A stretch of 64,000 nucleotides of DNA from Vibrio echinoideorum (GCF_024347455.1 NZ_AP025483.1:2108001-2172000), one strand, 5' to 3'; shown: positions 9,333 through 18,643, counted from the stretch's first letter. Notes: generated by a model not told the origin, from the sequence alone. Numbers and translations: made by a program.

Positions 9333-10712
9333 ATGAATAACAACGAATTTCGCTCTATCCAAATCAAGCCGCTTCAATATCAATCAACTTTAGCTAAACA
9401 GCTGTTTTCTCATATTGAAAGTATGCCGTGGGCAATGCTATTACGCTCTGCTTCAGAAAGCCACGTTGATAGTCGATACGACATTTTAGTTGCTCAACCC
9501 ATCGCCACCTTCGAAACTATCGGCGCAGAAACGACCGTTAATGTTAATGAAGAGTGCGAGGTTTCAACGTCGGATCCTTTCGAACTACTCGACCAATATC
9601 AACAGCAATTATTACCAACGACAACGGAACACAGCGAATTACCATTCGTCGGCGGTGCGTTGGGTTATTTCAGCTACGATTTAGGTCGACGTGTTGAGAC
9701 ATTACCTTCTCTAGCGCAGCGTGATATTGAAGCTCCTGACATGGCGGTTGGCTTATATGAATGGGCCATTGTCGTTGATCACAAAGTGAAGACGGCATGT
9801 ATTGTCGGCCAAAATATTGATTCACATCTCGATTGGTTAACCTCGCAGTCAAAGCACAATGCAGTAATCCAACCTGCCTTTGGATTAACGACGCCATGGC
9901 AATCCAACATGAGTCAAGATAGCTATGCGAACAAGTTCGATAGTGTTCAAGAGTACTTATTATCGGGTGATTGTTATCAGATAAACCTTGCTCAGCGTTT
10001 TCGTGCCGATTACCAAGGCAGCGAATGGCTCGCTTATGAAAAGTTAGAGCAATACAATTCGGCACCGTTTTCCGGCTTTATTCGTCTTGAACACTCAGCA
10101 ATCTTAAGTGTCTCGCCAGAACGATTCTTAGAGCTCAATAGTGGCACCATAGAAACCAAGCCAATCAAAGGCACGCGTCCTCGTTCTGATGATCGTGAAA
10201 TTGATGATGCCCATGCTCAAGACTTGATGAATGCAGAGAAGGATCAGGCCGAAAACCTAATGATCGTTGACCTACTGCGTAATGATATTGGTCGCGTGGC
10301 GAAACCTGGTACGGTTCACGTCCCTAAACTGTTTGATATCGAAAGCTTCCCTGCTGTGCATCACTTAGTAAGTACAATCAGAGCCGATCTAGATTCTCAA
10401 TATTCAGCAACTGACTTATTGAGAGCTTGTTTCCCCGGCGGTTCGATTACTGGCGCACCAAAAGTGCGAGCAATGCAGATCATTGAAGAGTTAGAACCCC
10501 ATCGACGCTCCGCTTATTGCGGCAGCATTGGCTACATCAGTCGAAATGGCAGAATGGATACCAGCATTACCATTCGTACGTTAGTTGCTGAAAACAACAC
10601 GCTCTATGCGTGGGCTGGCGGTGGTGTGGTGTTCGATAGTGACTGTGCCTCTGAATACCAAGAGACGCTCGATAAGCTGAGTCGCATTCTGCCTGTGCTT
10701 GAAGACTGCTAA
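9333..10712 (+). CDS. pabB: Aminodeoxychorismate synthase component I
   Basis: The 459 residues include an early block MPWAMLLRSA...DSRYDILVAQP, as in PabB. The chorismate-binding domain follows, with SPERFLELNSG, PIKGTRPR (active-site lysine) and FPGGSITGAPKVRAMQIIEELE. With PabA it makes 4-amino-4-deoxychorismate from chorismate for folate synthesis. The start is uncertain: I chose the ATG at 9333; an upstream in-frame TTG at 9315 adds six residues, and neither has a good ribosome-binding site. It is monocistronic, divergent from fumarase, and ends at a bidirectional terminator. Three 8-bp units (CAGTTAAT/CAGCTAAT/CAGCTAGC, 10732-10755) follow the stop. Confidence 0.93.
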   Translation: MNNNEFRSIQIKPLQYQSTLAKQLFSHIESMPWAMLLRSASESHVDSRYDILVAQPIATFETIGAETTVNVNEECEVSTSDPFELLDQYQQQLLPTTTEHSELPFVGGALGYFSYDLGRRVETLPSLAQRDIEAPDMAVGLYEWAIVVDHKVKTACIVGQNIDSHLDWLTSQSKHNAVIQPAFGLTTPWQSNMSQDSYANKFDSVQEYLLSGDCYQINLAQRFRADYQGSEWLAYEKLEQYNSAPFSGFIRLEHSAILSVSPERFLELNSGTIETKPIKGTRPRSDDREIDDAHAQDLMNAEKDQAENLMIVDLLRNDIGRVAKPGTVHVPKLFDIESFPAVHHLVSTIRADLDSQYSATDLLRACFPGGSITGAPKVRAMQIIEELEPHRRSAYCGSIGYISRNGRMDTSITIRTLVAENNTLYAWAGGGVVFDSDCASEYQETLDKLSRILPVLEDC

Positions 10713-10762
10713 ACATACGTCATTTATTCGTCAGTTAATCAGCTAATCAGCTAGCGAAAAGC

Positions 10763-10805
10763 AAAAAAAAGCCGAAGTCATCGATATGATAACTTCGGCT
10801 TTTTA
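10763..10805. terminator. Bidirectional intrinsic terminator
   Basis: The stem GCCGAAGT / ACTTCGGC is flanked by an A8 run and a T-run. It serves convergent pabB (+) and the histidine kinase gene (-). Confidence 0.9.
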
Positions 10806-10873
10806 ATATTTGATTCAAATAAACGCCAAACACGACTACCGAACGAATGAGACCTAATAGCCAACAGGAACTA

Positions 10874-10936
10874 ATAGCTGATAGCTGATAGCTGATAACA
10901 AATAAGCACTAAGCACTAAGCACTAAGCACTAAGCA
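10874..10936 (-). repeat. Two 7-bp tandem arrays overlapping the kinase stop codon
   Basis: There are three copies of ATAGCTG (10874-10894), then four copies plus a partial of TAAGCAC (10903-10936). The second array includes the last Ala codon and TAG stop of the kinase gene (stop at 10930-10932). Both lie between that stop and the terminator. Confidence 0.9.
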
Positions 10937-12648
10937 ACATTCGCCGGCACAATACCCCATTTATGGAGCATTTCTTTCAGATCATTCGCTGTGTATGGCT
11001 TACTAAGAATGTCATCCATACCACATTGGATACAGCGCTCACGCTCTTCTAACGTTGTACCCGCTGTTAGTGCCACAATCGACTTGCTATAGCCTTTCTC
11101 TCGTAGCTTCTGCGTCGCTTCAAAGCCGTCCATGACCGGCATTCTGCAATCCATGAACACAATATCGTATTCGTTATTGCTCGCTAACTCGAAACCTTCT
11201 ACGCCATTGCTGGCTATGGCAGGGTCAATTTCGTATTTGCGTAACATTTGTTGGATGATGATCTGATTCATCTTGATGTCATCGACCACCAGCACTTTTA
11301 ATAAAGACAACTCAACATTTGATTCGACATTTTTGGCCACTCGTTCGTCTTCAAGCGATACTTCGATAACTTGTAGAGGTACAGAAATAGTAAAAGTTGT
11401 TCCGACTCCGACCACACTCGACACACTAATCTCACCATTCATCAGAGCAACTAGCTTGCGACAAATCGCTAAACCTAACCCGGTACCCTCATAATTTCGG
11501 CTGCTCGAACTATCAGCCTGAGTAAAAGGTTCAAACAAGGTTTTATGTGCCGACTCGGCTATGCCAACCCCTGTATCTTCAACAGAGAAAGCGAATTGGT
11601 TGTTGCCCCATTCAATATCAACATTTACATGCCCGTCTTCTGTGAATTTAATCGCATTGCCAATTAGGTTCACAAATAGCTGAGTGATACGCTCTAAATC
11701 CCCATTGAAATGAGTCGGTACGTTTGAGGCAACAGTGATATTAAATTCAAGCTGCTTCTCAATCGCACGGTTGGTAAAGATACTCTGAATCGTGTTTCTC
11801 AAATCATTCAGCGCAAACTTCTTCGGAATAAGCTCCAACATACCCGCATTAATCTTACTGTAGTCCAGTAAGTCATTAATGATGGTTCTTAGAAACTCAC
11901 CAGATTGGCTTAGGTTATTGACTATTTCACGTTGAGAGCCGGTTAATTCGGTATCACTGATCAATTCAGCACTACCCAACAAGCCGTTGAGTGGGGTTCT
12001 TAATTCGTGGTTAATCATCGCAACGAAATCGCGTGTTGCTCTTTCGGACTCTTCTGCTCGTTTGCGTGATTCAATATTTCGATTGATGGCGAGCTGATGA
12101 GTTAACGCACTGCATATCAGATCTGTTACCAGCAAGAGTTGGCTCTCGATAAACTCATAGTCTTGGTCCAGTAACCTAACCTTAACGATCAGCGCACCAA
12201 CAATCACCTTCTCGACTTCGAGCGGCACTGTCAGTAATTCACCTTGCCATTGAGGTTCTTGAATATCTTGATCTAACTCGCCGACCGTTTCGTCGCCGTA
12301 GTCGTATGCTAGAAGCTGAGGGATGAGTTTAGGCGGCAGTATCAGGCGACTGGCTTCAATCAAATAACTGTTGGTCACGTTAGCCGTTAGTTCAGACAAC
12401 ATGATGTCATCGAGATCATTCCTAAGAAACGCGCGCCCAAAATTGATCAACAGGTTGTCGATTTGTTCTTGAAACTCAATGCGGCGGATATTCGCGTTCG
12501 AACGCTTTTCTAACTGACGCAGCGCAAGCTCAAGCTGTTGGTTGGCCTCAAACAATTCGAGGCTCTTTTGTTCCAACAATGCTTCAGCCGCTTTGCGTGC
12601 CGCTATTTGACGTTTAAGCTTTTTCTCTAGGGCAGATGCCAGATCCAT
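10930..12648 (-). CDS. hqsK: H-NOX-associated hybrid histidine kinase (HqsK/HnoK type)
   Basis: The 572 residues comprise an N-terminal coiled coil (about 1-60), a GAF-like sensing region (about 60-190), HisKA with MINHELRTPL (His214), HATPase_c (NLIGNAIKF, EDTGVGI, GTGLGLAI) and a C-terminal receiver with VVDD and FMDCRMPVMDG (phospho-acceptor near Asp500). There are no membrane segments, so it is cytoplasmic. It starts one base after the hnoX stop, so the two are translationally coupled. In V. harveyi and Shewanella the H-NOX partner binds NO and controls kinase and phosphatase activity; in V. harveyi this feeds the quorum-sensing relay. A stand-alone target regulator is not adjacent here. 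Confidence 0.92.
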   Translation of the reverse strand: MDLASALEKKLKRQIAARKAAEALLEQKSLELFEANQQLELALRQLEKRSNANIRRIEFQEQIDNLLINFGRAFLRNDLDDIMLSELTANVTNSYLIEASRLILPPKLIPQLLAYDYGDETVGELDQDIQEPQWQGELLTVPLEVEKVIVGALIVKVRLLDQDYEFIESQLLLVTDLICSALTHQLAINRNIESRKRAEESERATRDFVAMINHELRTPLNGLLGSAELISDTELTGSQREIVNNLSQSGEFLRTIINDLLDYSKINAGMLELIPKKFALNDLRNTIQSIFTNRAIEKQLEFNITVASNVPTHFNGDLERITQLFVNLIGNAIKFTEDGHVNVDIEWGNNQFAFSVEDTGVGIAESAHKTLFEPFTQADSSSSRNYEGTGLGLAICRKLVALMNGEISVSSVVGVGTTFTISVPLQVIEVSLEDERVAKNVESNVELSLLKVLVVDDIKMNQIIIQQMLRKYEIDPAIASNGVEGFELASNNEYDIVFMDCRMPVMDGFEATQKLREKGYSKSIVALTAGTTLEERERCIQCGMDDILSKPYTANDLKEMLHKWGIVPANVA

Positions 12649-12649
12649 A

Positions 12650-13192
12650 TTACTTTTCGACTTTTAAATTAAACCTAACCACACTTTGGTCATCATTCTG
12701 AGGTGTCATTTCTACCATTATGGTTTCGTTATGGTAGTCAGCGCACCCTTCTATTAGCCCTAAGCAAACATGTGACATGCATCTCGCACTCTTGTAATCA
12801 AAGATGAGTTGCGCTTCAGTCGTGGTAATAAAGCTAAACTCAGGTGGCTCAGCATCAGGGTAGAGCTTCTTCACTTCTACGTGAATATAGCGCTCTACGT
12901 GTTGAATAAATTGAAAAGTGGTGTTGCTATGGGCAAGGCTCGCTTTGTTCGGTAAAGAGGCTAACAGGTTCTTAAACACTGACTGCCCAAATACGCGTTG
13001 CAAACTCCCTGCATCGATATCGGTTTTCTTACTCAGGTTAATAATGAGCTTCACGAGATCTTTATGGTCGTAACTTCCGACTGATGTGTAGATCCCTTCG
13101 TCTTCTGACATTTCTAAAACTTCTTCCAAAAGCTCTAAACCAAACTTATCTTCAACAAGCTCTAAAAATTCGGTGAATATGATTCCTTTCAT
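12650..13192 (-). CDS. hnoX: H-NOX nitric-oxide-sensing haem protein
   Basis: The 180 residues match bacterial H-NOX proteins: MKGIIFTEFLELVEDKFG at the start, the proximal haem ligand His104 in RYIHVEVKKLYPDA, and the haem-propionate-binding YxSxR motif (Y133, S135, R137). A cysteine-rich stretch (C138, C143, C150) lies in the C-terminal lobe, like the thiol cluster described in other Vibrio and Shewanella H-NOX proteins. The protein binds NO through ferrous haem and regulates the kinase encoded one base downstream. The ATG at 13190-13192 has a weak AAGG upstream. Confidence 0.95.
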   Translation of the reverse strand: MKGIIFTEFLELVEDKFGLELLEEVLEMSEDEGIYTSVGSYDHKDLVKLIINLSKKTDIDAGSLQRVFGQSVFKNLLASLPNKASLAHSNTTFQFIQHVERYIHVEVKKLYPDAEPPEFSFITTTEAQLIFDYKSARCMSHVCLGLIEGCADYHNETIMVEMTPQNDDQSVVRFNLKVEK

Positions 13193-13656
13193 CTCATACC
13201 TTTTGTTCTATTTCTTTTTAGAATGAGCCACTAAGTGAGTGTTATCAAATTCTTAAGAACAAAATAACCACCCGTCACTCAATTTTATGACATGAGTAAC
13301 GCTTACTGACTCGTATGCACTTATTGAATATAGCAAAAACCTGAGAATTTAAGATAAAGCTTATATAGCTTGTCTATCTTATGTATCACTTGTCTGTCTT
13401 ATATATCACTTCCCTGTTTTTACCTTGCTTGTTTTCTTTCATACAATTTCTCCGCTTGGTTTAGACCTTCCTACTTAAAGTGACCCTATCACTATGCTAC
13501 CGGGTATTTAGCCAACAAAGAGGGGAGCAAGGAGCTGCTAAATAACAAATGGACATAAGCCAAACGAACCGCACAGCGAGCAAAACAGTGAGATTGGCTT
13601 TCGACTCAATGTTGTGCCTATACTTAAAATGATAATAATCAATATATTGGCATGAC
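13193..13656. other. 464-bp divergent intergenic region with a 20-bp repeat
   Basis: This lies between hnoX (-) and nudL (+). It contains a 20-bp direct repeat, CTTGTCTATCTTATGTATCA and CTTGTCTGTCTTATATATCA (13369-13408), followed by a degraded third copy. I see no convincing gene. Promoters for both flanking genes must lie here, but I cannot place them confidently. Confidence 0.5.
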
Positions 13657-14256
13657 ATGAATAAAGATCGCTTCCTTCAACAGTTCCAACTTAACCCAAC
13701 CGTTGGCTACCACCCAGAGTCCGTTGAACGTGTTTCTCATATAACTGGGGATCAACTTCGGAAAGCGGCAGTCGTAGTTGGTTTAGTTGAAAGAGAAGAC
13801 GGTTTACATGTCATTTTTACTAAAAGAGCAGCACATCTTAAGCACCACCCGGGCCAGATCAGCTTCCCTGGAGGAAAACACGAACTCTCCGACCCATCTA
13901 TGCAATTTACGGCACTGAGAGAACTTCATGAAGAGGTAGGAATTCGATCGGATCAGGTTAAAATTGTTGGGCAATTACCAGTATTGAGTACCATTAGTAA
14001 ATTTTCGGTTACACCGATTGTTGCAATGGTCGATCCTGATTACAAAGCTGTTATTGATGAGAACGAAGTTGCCTCTATTTTTGAGGTTCCTGCCACCTAT
14101 GTTTTAGACCAAGCTAAGTTACACAGCCACATGGTGAATTTTAAGCAAATCAAACATCGTGTTTTCGCCATGCCCTTCGAAGAGCACCTAATTTGGGGCG
14201 TCACAGCACAAATCATCCAATCATTGCAGCAGCATGTAGTGCAACAAATCACATAG
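13657..14256 (+). CDS. nudL: Nudix hydrolase, CoA pyrophosphatase type
   Basis: The 199 residues include the UPF0035-type element LKHHPGQISFPGGKHE leading into the Nudix box GGKHELSDPSMQFTALRELHEEVGI-like pattern (GX5EX7REXXEEXG). This combination is typical of the NudL/YeaB family, which cleaves coenzyme A to 3',5'-ADP and phosphopantetheine. In E. coli the nudL homologue precedes sdaA; here it is followed by sdaC-sdaA, which supports the call. The ribosome-binding site is weak. The protein is cytoplasmic and Mg-dependent. Confidence 0.9.
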   Translation: MNKDRFLQQFQLNPTVGYHPESVERVSHITGDQLRKAAVVVGLVEREDGLHVIFTKRAAHLKHHPGQISFPGGKHELSDPSMQFTALRELHEEVGIRSDQVKIVGQLPVLSTISKFSVTPIVAMVDPDYKAVIDENEVASIFEVPATYVLDQAKLHSHMVNFKQIKHRVFAMPFEEHLIWGVTAQIIQSLQQHVVQQIT

Positions 14257-14328
14257 AAACTACGTTTTGTTTAAACTCTGTTAACAAAATCCAGCCTTTC
14301 TATGGAACAGATTTATTAGTGCAATTTT

Positions 14329-14342
14329 ACGCAAACGTTTCC
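14329..14342 (+). promoter_or_regulatory. PurR-like operator upstream of sdaC
   Basis: ACGCAAACGTTTCC closely matches the PurR operator consensus ACGCAAACGTTTTC. It lies about 225 bases before the sdaC start in the 309-bp nudL-sdaC gap. Serine supplies glycine and one-carbon units to purine synthesis, so PurR control would make sense. Another LacI-family protein could bind the same half-sites. Confidence 0.45.
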
Positions 14343-14565
14343 CTGGTATAAATCCAAACAACCCCACCTCTGACATTAAAAAAACTAATGCCAAGCATGA
14401 ACATAAATCACCTGTAGCACACCATTTTCGTGATCAAAAATCCGTTTTTCGCATATCATGTGACACGCCGTTTCAATACATGATTTAGATCTATTTTTTG
14501 CAGACTAAAATTATGCAGAATTAGCCCCAACTTATTTCCTGTTCCCAAAAAATGAGTAATTTAAC

Positions 14566-15819
14566 ATGAACACAACAACTTCTTCGGCAAATGCCGTTAA
14601 AGATTCAAGCAAGTTTAACTACAAAGATTTTACCTGGTGTTTATCACTATTCGGTACAGCAGTTGGTGCTGGCGTACTATTCCTTCCAATCAAAGCAGGT
14701 GCGGGTGGTTTTTGGCCACTAGTTATCCTTGCTCTAATCGCGGCACCAATGACTTGGTTCGCACACAAATCTCTAGCTCGTTTCGTTTTATCTTCTAAGA
14801 ACCCAGAAGCTGATATTACGGATACAGTTGAAGAACACTTCGGTAAGACTGGCGCAAACCTTATTACTTTTGCATACTTTTTCGCTATCTACCCAATCGT
14901 TCTTATCTACGGCGTTGGTATCACCAACACGGTTGATTCTTTCCTAGTAAACCAAATGGGTATGGAATCTATTCCACGTCCTCTTCTTTCTGGTGCACTT
15001 ATCCTTGCTATGACAGCAGGTGTTGTATTCGGTAAAGAGCTGATGCTTAAAGCAACTTCAGCAATGGTTTACCCACTAGTATTAGTACTACTAGCGTTAT
15101 CTTTCTACCTAGTTCCTGATTGGAACACTTCAATGATGGAAACAAGCCCAGAATGGTCAGCAATGCCTTCTATTATCTGGCTTGCGATTCCAATCATCGT
15201 GTTCTCTTTCAACCACAGCCCAATCATTTCACAGTTCTCTAAAGAGCAACGTCGTGTATACGGTGACGACGCAGTTAAGAAAACTGACGCGATCACTGGC
15301 GGCGCAGCAATGATGCTGATGGGTTTTGTAATGTTCTTCGTATTCTCTGTAGTGCTTTCTCTATCTCCAGAGCAACTAGCAACAGCACAATCACAAAACA
15401 TCTCGGTTCTTTCTTACCTAGCTAACGTTCATGAGTCTCCACTTATCTCTTACATGGGTCCTCTAGTCGCGTTCGCAGCAATCACTTCTAGCTACTTCGG
15501 TCACTTCCTAGGTGCTCATGAAGGTCTTGTTGGTCTAATCAAATCTCGCTCTGGTTCTTCAATCAGCACGATTGAGAAAGCATCTCTAGCGTTCATCGTT
15601 GTTACAACTTGGATTGTTGCGGTAGTTAACCCAAGCATCCTAGGTATGATTGAAACAATGGGTGCTCCAATGATTGCAGCTATCCTGTTCCTAATGCCTG
15701 TATTCGCGATGCAGAAAGTACCAGCAATGGCTAAGTACAAAACTTCAGCACCTGTGCAAATCTTTACAGCTTTATGTGGTCTAGCGGCTATTAGTTCTGT
15801 AATCTACGGCGCTCTTTAA
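14566..15819 (+). CDS. sdaC: Serine/proton symporter SdaC
   Basis: This 417-residue inner-membrane carrier of the HAAAP (STP) family has about eleven hydrophobic helices. Its N-terminal signature FTWCLSLFGTAVGAGVLFLPIKAGAGGFWPL is family-typical. It imports L-serine with protons. The serine deaminase gene follows 120 bases downstream, forming the usual sdaC-sdaA pair. The codon pattern is markedly uniform (many CTA, CTT, GCA), as in highly expressed Vibrio genes. A structured element, beginning with the stop codon, separates it from sdaA. Confidence 0.95.
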   Translation: MNTTTSSANAVKDSSKFNYKDFTWCLSLFGTAVGAGVLFLPIKAGAGGFWPLVILALIAAPMTWFAHKSLARFVLSSKNPEADITDTVEEHFGKTGANLITFAYFFAIYPIVLIYGVGITNTVDSFLVNQMGMESIPRPLLSGALILAMTAGVVFGKELMLKATSAMVYPLVLVLLALSFYLVPDWNTSMMETSPEWSAMPSIIWLAIPIIVFSFNHSPIISQFSKEQRRVYGDDAVKKTDAITGGAAMMLMGFVMFFVFSVVLSLSPEQLATAQSQNISVLSYLANVHESPLISYMGPLVAFAAITSSYFGHFLGAHEGLVGLIKSRSGSSISTIEKASLAFIVVTTWIVAVVNPSILGMIETMGAPMIAAILFLMPVFAMQKVPAMAKYKTSAPVQIFTALCGLAAISSVIYGAL

Positions 15820-15867
15820 TCTCAAGCCTTTTTTATAAGATGGCATCCATCTTATATCGCGAGATTA
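15817..15867 (+). other. Hairpin at the sdaC stop codon
   Basis: TATAAGATGG-CAT-CCATCTTATA (15834-15856) is a perfect 10-bp stem. It is enclosed by an outer 7-bp stem, TAATCTC (15817-15823, containing the sdaC TAA) with GAGATTA (15861-15867). The long inner stem has a T-run before it rather than after it, so it is more likely an mRNA stability element than a terminator. Confidence 0.55.
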
Positions 15868-15892
15868 GACAAAAAATATAATGATAATAAAT

Positions 15893-15927
15893 GAGCCTCC
15901 CTACTCCCCTTGGGAGGCTCTCTTTTT
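15893..15927 (+). terminator. Intrinsic terminator abutting the sdaA ribosome-binding site
   Basis: The stem GAGCCTCCC / GGGAGGCTC is followed by TCTTTTT. The T-run ends at 15927 and the sdaA ribosome-binding site GAGG begins at 15929, so the terminator sits directly before translation of sdaA. It would limit read-through from sdaC or act as an attenuator. Confidence 0.8.
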
Positions 15928-15939
15928 GAGGTAATCGCT

Positions 15940-17301
15940 ATGATTAGTGTATTTGATATCTATAAAATCGGTGTTGGTCCATCGAGCTCACACACAGTTG
16001 GACCAATGAAAGCGGGTAAAGAATTTATTGATGACCTACGTTCAATGGGAAAATTGCGCGACATCACTAAAATCACCGTGGACGTATATGGATCACTATC
16101 ACTGACAGGGAAAGGTCACCACACCGATATCGCTATCATCATGGGTCTTGCTGGCAACACCCCTGAGAAAGTAGATATTGACTCTATCGCGGGCTTTATT
16201 GCACGAGTAGAAGAAACTGAACGTCTACCTGTTGGTATGCACTGTCATACTGTTTCGTTCCCTAAAGATGGCGGAATGAATTTCCATAAAACCAACCTTT
16301 CTCTACACGAGAACGGCATGAGCATTCATGCTTGGGTTGATGACGAAGTAGCTTACTCAAAAACGTACTACTCTATTGGTGGCGGTTTCATCGTTGACGA
16401 AGAGAGCTTCGGCAAAGAAGAAGAAAACCCGATTAAAGCACCTTACGAATTCACAACAGCTGAAGAGCTGGTTAATCAATGTAAAGAAAGTGGTCTTTCT
16501 ATCAGTACACTGGTTATGAAAAACCAAGCGGCTTTCCACTCAGACGAAGAGTCTCGTACTTACTTCGCAAACATCTGGAAAACGATGCGTGAGTGTATGG
16601 ATCGCGGTATGAATACTGAAGGTATCCTGCCGGGTCCATTGCGTGTACCTCGCCGTGCAGCTTCACTTCGCCAACTTCTGATTACTTCAGAAAAAACAAC
16701 CAATGATCCAATGACGGTTGTTGATTGGGTGAACATGTTTGCATTCGCAGTAAACGAAGAAAATGCTGCCGGTGGCCGTGTTGTTACTGCACCAACTAAC
16801 GGCGCATGTGGCATCATCCCTGCTGTATTGGCGTACTACGACAAGTTCATCCAAACGGTGACAGAGAAAGATTACATCCGTTACTTCGCAGCTTCTGGTG
16901 CGATCGGTGGTCTTTACAAGCGTAACGCTTCTATCTCTGGTGCTGAAGTTGGCTGTCAGGGCGAAGTTGGCGTGGCATGCTCTATGGCTGCTGCTGGTCT
17001 TGCTGAGCTTATGGGTGGTAGTCCAGAGCAAGTATGTATGGCTGCAGAAATCGGCATGGAACACAACCTAGGTCTTACATGTGACCCTGTTGCTGGCCAA
17101 GTACAAGTACCATGTATCGAGCGTAACGGTATTGCTGCAGTTAAAGCAATCAACTCGACTCGTATGGCACTTCGTCGTTCTTCTGCTCCTACTGTATCTC
17201 TAGATAAAGTTATCGAAACTATGCTAGAAACAGGCAAAGACATGAACGCTAAATACCGTGAGACTTCTCAAGGTGGTTTGGCTGTTAAGGTTGTTTGTTA
17301 G
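15940..17301 (+). CDS. sdaA: L-serine ammonia-lyase (iron-sulfur, single chain)
   Basis: The protein has 453 residues from the ATG at 15940 ([29 protein letters not shown]), preceded by GAGG; the upstream in-frame codons lie in the terminator. Domains are the beta domain (about 1-160) and the alpha domain (about 185-450). Likely 4Fe-4S cysteines lie in [11 protein letters not shown] and in [17 protein letters not shown]. The enzyme converts L-serine to pyruvate and ammonia in the cytoplasm, using serine brought in by SdaC. The stop codon lies inside an 18-bp tandem repeat. Confidence 0.95.
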   Translation: MISVFDIYKIGVGPSSSHTVGPMKAGKEFIDDLRSMGKLRDITKITVDVYGSLSLTGKGHHTDIAIIMGLAGNTPEKVDIDSIAGFIARVEETERLPVGMHCHTVSFPKDGGMNFHKTNLSLHENGMSIHAWVDDEVAYSKTYYSIGGGFIVDEESFGKEEENPIKAPYEFTTAEELVNQCKESGLSISTLVMKNQAAFHSDEESRTYFANIWKTMRECMDRGMNTEGILPGPLRVPRRAASLRQLLITSEKTTNDPMTVVDWVNMFAFAVNEENAAGGRVVTAPTNGACGIIPAVLAYYDKFIQTVTEKDYIRYFAASGAIGGLYKRNASISGAEVGCQGEVGVACSMAAAGLAELMGGSPEQVCMAAEIGMEHNLGLTCDPVAGQVQVPCIERNGIAAVKAINSTRMALRRSSAPTVSLDKVIETMLETGKDMNAKYRETSQGGLAVKVVC

Positions 17302-17346
17302 TTAGCATTAGTTTGCTAGTCAGCATTAACTTGTTGGTCAACATTA
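17293..17346 (+). repeat. Three 18-bp tandem copies beginning at the sdaA stop
   Basis: The units are GTTTGTTAGTTAGCATTA (17293-17310), GTTTGCTAGTCAGCATTA (17311-17328) and ACTTGTTGGTCAACATTA (17329-17346). The first contains the sdaA TAG and the second repeats TAG in frame. The array ends about 50 bases before the terminator. Confidence 0.88.
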
Positions 17347-17395
17347 GTTAACAAGCCAACGCTTAACTCAGTCTGCTTGATAACGAGCAGATAAT

Positions 17396-17425
17396 AAAAA
17401 GGAACGCCAATGCGTTCCTTTTTTT
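17396..17425. terminator. Intrinsic terminator after sdaA
   Basis: AAGGAACG-CCAATG-CGTTCCTT is followed by a T-run. The A-run on the other side also suits the leftward permease gene that ends at 17489. Confidence 0.9.
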
Positions 17426-17488
17426 GTATCTAAAGCTTTTGTAGCTGAAATTTGGTAACTGATTTATTCAACCGACCAAATTGTTTTG

Positions 17489-18643
17489 TTAGATCACTTG
17501 TGAGATAAGCAAGAAGCAACCAAATAGCAATGAGAAAACCATCATTACGTTGCCACCTTCTGCGCGGTATCTATCATCAGCAACTTTCATGAAACGCTGC
17601 TTGTGAACCATAACTAAAGGAACAAACACGGCCAAGAACACCAAGATGATGCCCGCGTAGTTCAATACTTGTAAGAACTTGTCTGCTGCAAGTAATGAAC
17701 CCGCCAACGGTAAGATGAAGCTAATACAATACGTTACCGCGGTGTTTTGGTTGAACATGTCTTTGTTCTGGTTGAACAACGCCATTGCCACACCAAAGAA
17801 AGAGGTCAACAACGCCAAACCTGTGAAAGTAGAAAGAACGTTACCCACCCAAGGAGATTGAGCTTCAAACGCAGCCATCAAGTCAGACACATTGTTAAAG
17901 CTTCTGAATTGCTCTTCACTCAGGTTACCCACTACCGCAAACAACCAACACAGGTAACACACTAATGGAATCAGAGAGCCTACGATCACCATATTGCGCA
18001 GTTGCTTGTCTGTCGCTTCGTGGTTGTAAGAAACCAAGGTTGGAATCACAACCATAAAGCCAAAACTGGTAAAGAGAATCGCGCTGGTTTTGATGAGGTC
18101 AACATGATCATGGCTTGTCACCTGCATCAAGTTCTCATGAGTCATACTTGGCGCCAAGAACGTCATGGTGACAAACAGACTGACTAACATCACAAAGAAC
18201 AATGCACGGTTCAGCTTATCAATCACACCAGTTCCACTCGCCACCACGGCTCCGGCAATAAGCGTAAATGCAATTTGACCCGTTGTCGCACTTATCTCAA
18301 CACCAAAGTTAGACAGCAACTTACTTAACAAGTCGCCAGCACCCAAGATGTATGCCATTAGCAAGCAAATCAGTAGCGCATAAAGCAACCCATTGGTAAG
18401 CAGTTGACCTTGTTTACCCAGCGTTTTTCGAGCAATAGAGTTCAATCCTAAACCGCCACCAGCTTTGATGGTCGCTTCTAGAAGTAATAATGCTGCGTAA
18501 GTGGTACCGAAACAGATCAATACCATCAGCAGCGTGCCGTAAAGCAATCCGAATTGAGCCAATACCATTGGGATCGCAAGCATACCAGCACCGAGAGCGG
18601 TACCAGCGATAATTAGGGAGCTCCCTATCATTTTAATATTCAT
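17489..18643 (-). CDS. Aromatic amino acid permease (HAAAP family, Mtr/TyrP type)
   Basis: The 384 residues form about eleven membrane helices and start MNIKMIGSSLIIAGTALGAGMLAIPMVLAQFG. That GTALGAGMLAIP signature is typical of E. coli TyrP, Mtr and TnaB. It should import tyrosine or tryptophan with protons. Sequence alone does not let me choose between them, so no symbol is given. It differs from SdaC (same superfamily, 2 kb away) in length and sequence. I found no clear TyrR box upstream despite the nearby tyrR. The 5' region is long and contains two small hairpins. Confidence 0.88.
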   Translation of the reverse strand: MNIKMIGSSLIIAGTALGAGMLAIPMVLAQFGLLYGTLLMVLICFGTTYAALLLLEATIKAGGGLGLNSIARKTLGKQGQLLTNGLLYALLICLLMAYILGAGDLLSKLLSNFGVEISATTGQIAFTLIAGAVVASGTGVIDKLNRALFFVMLVSLFVTMTFLAPSMTHENLMQVTSHDHVDLIKTSAILFTSFGFMVVIPTLVSYNHEATDKQLRNMVIVGSLIPLVCYLCWLFAVVGNLSEEQFRSFNNVSDLMAAFEAQSPWVGNVLSTFTGLALLTSFFGVAMALFNQNKDMFNQNTAVTYCISFILPLAGSLLAADKFLQVLNYAGIILVFLAVFVPLVMVHKQRFMKVADDRYRAEGGNVMMVFSLLFGCFLLISQVI

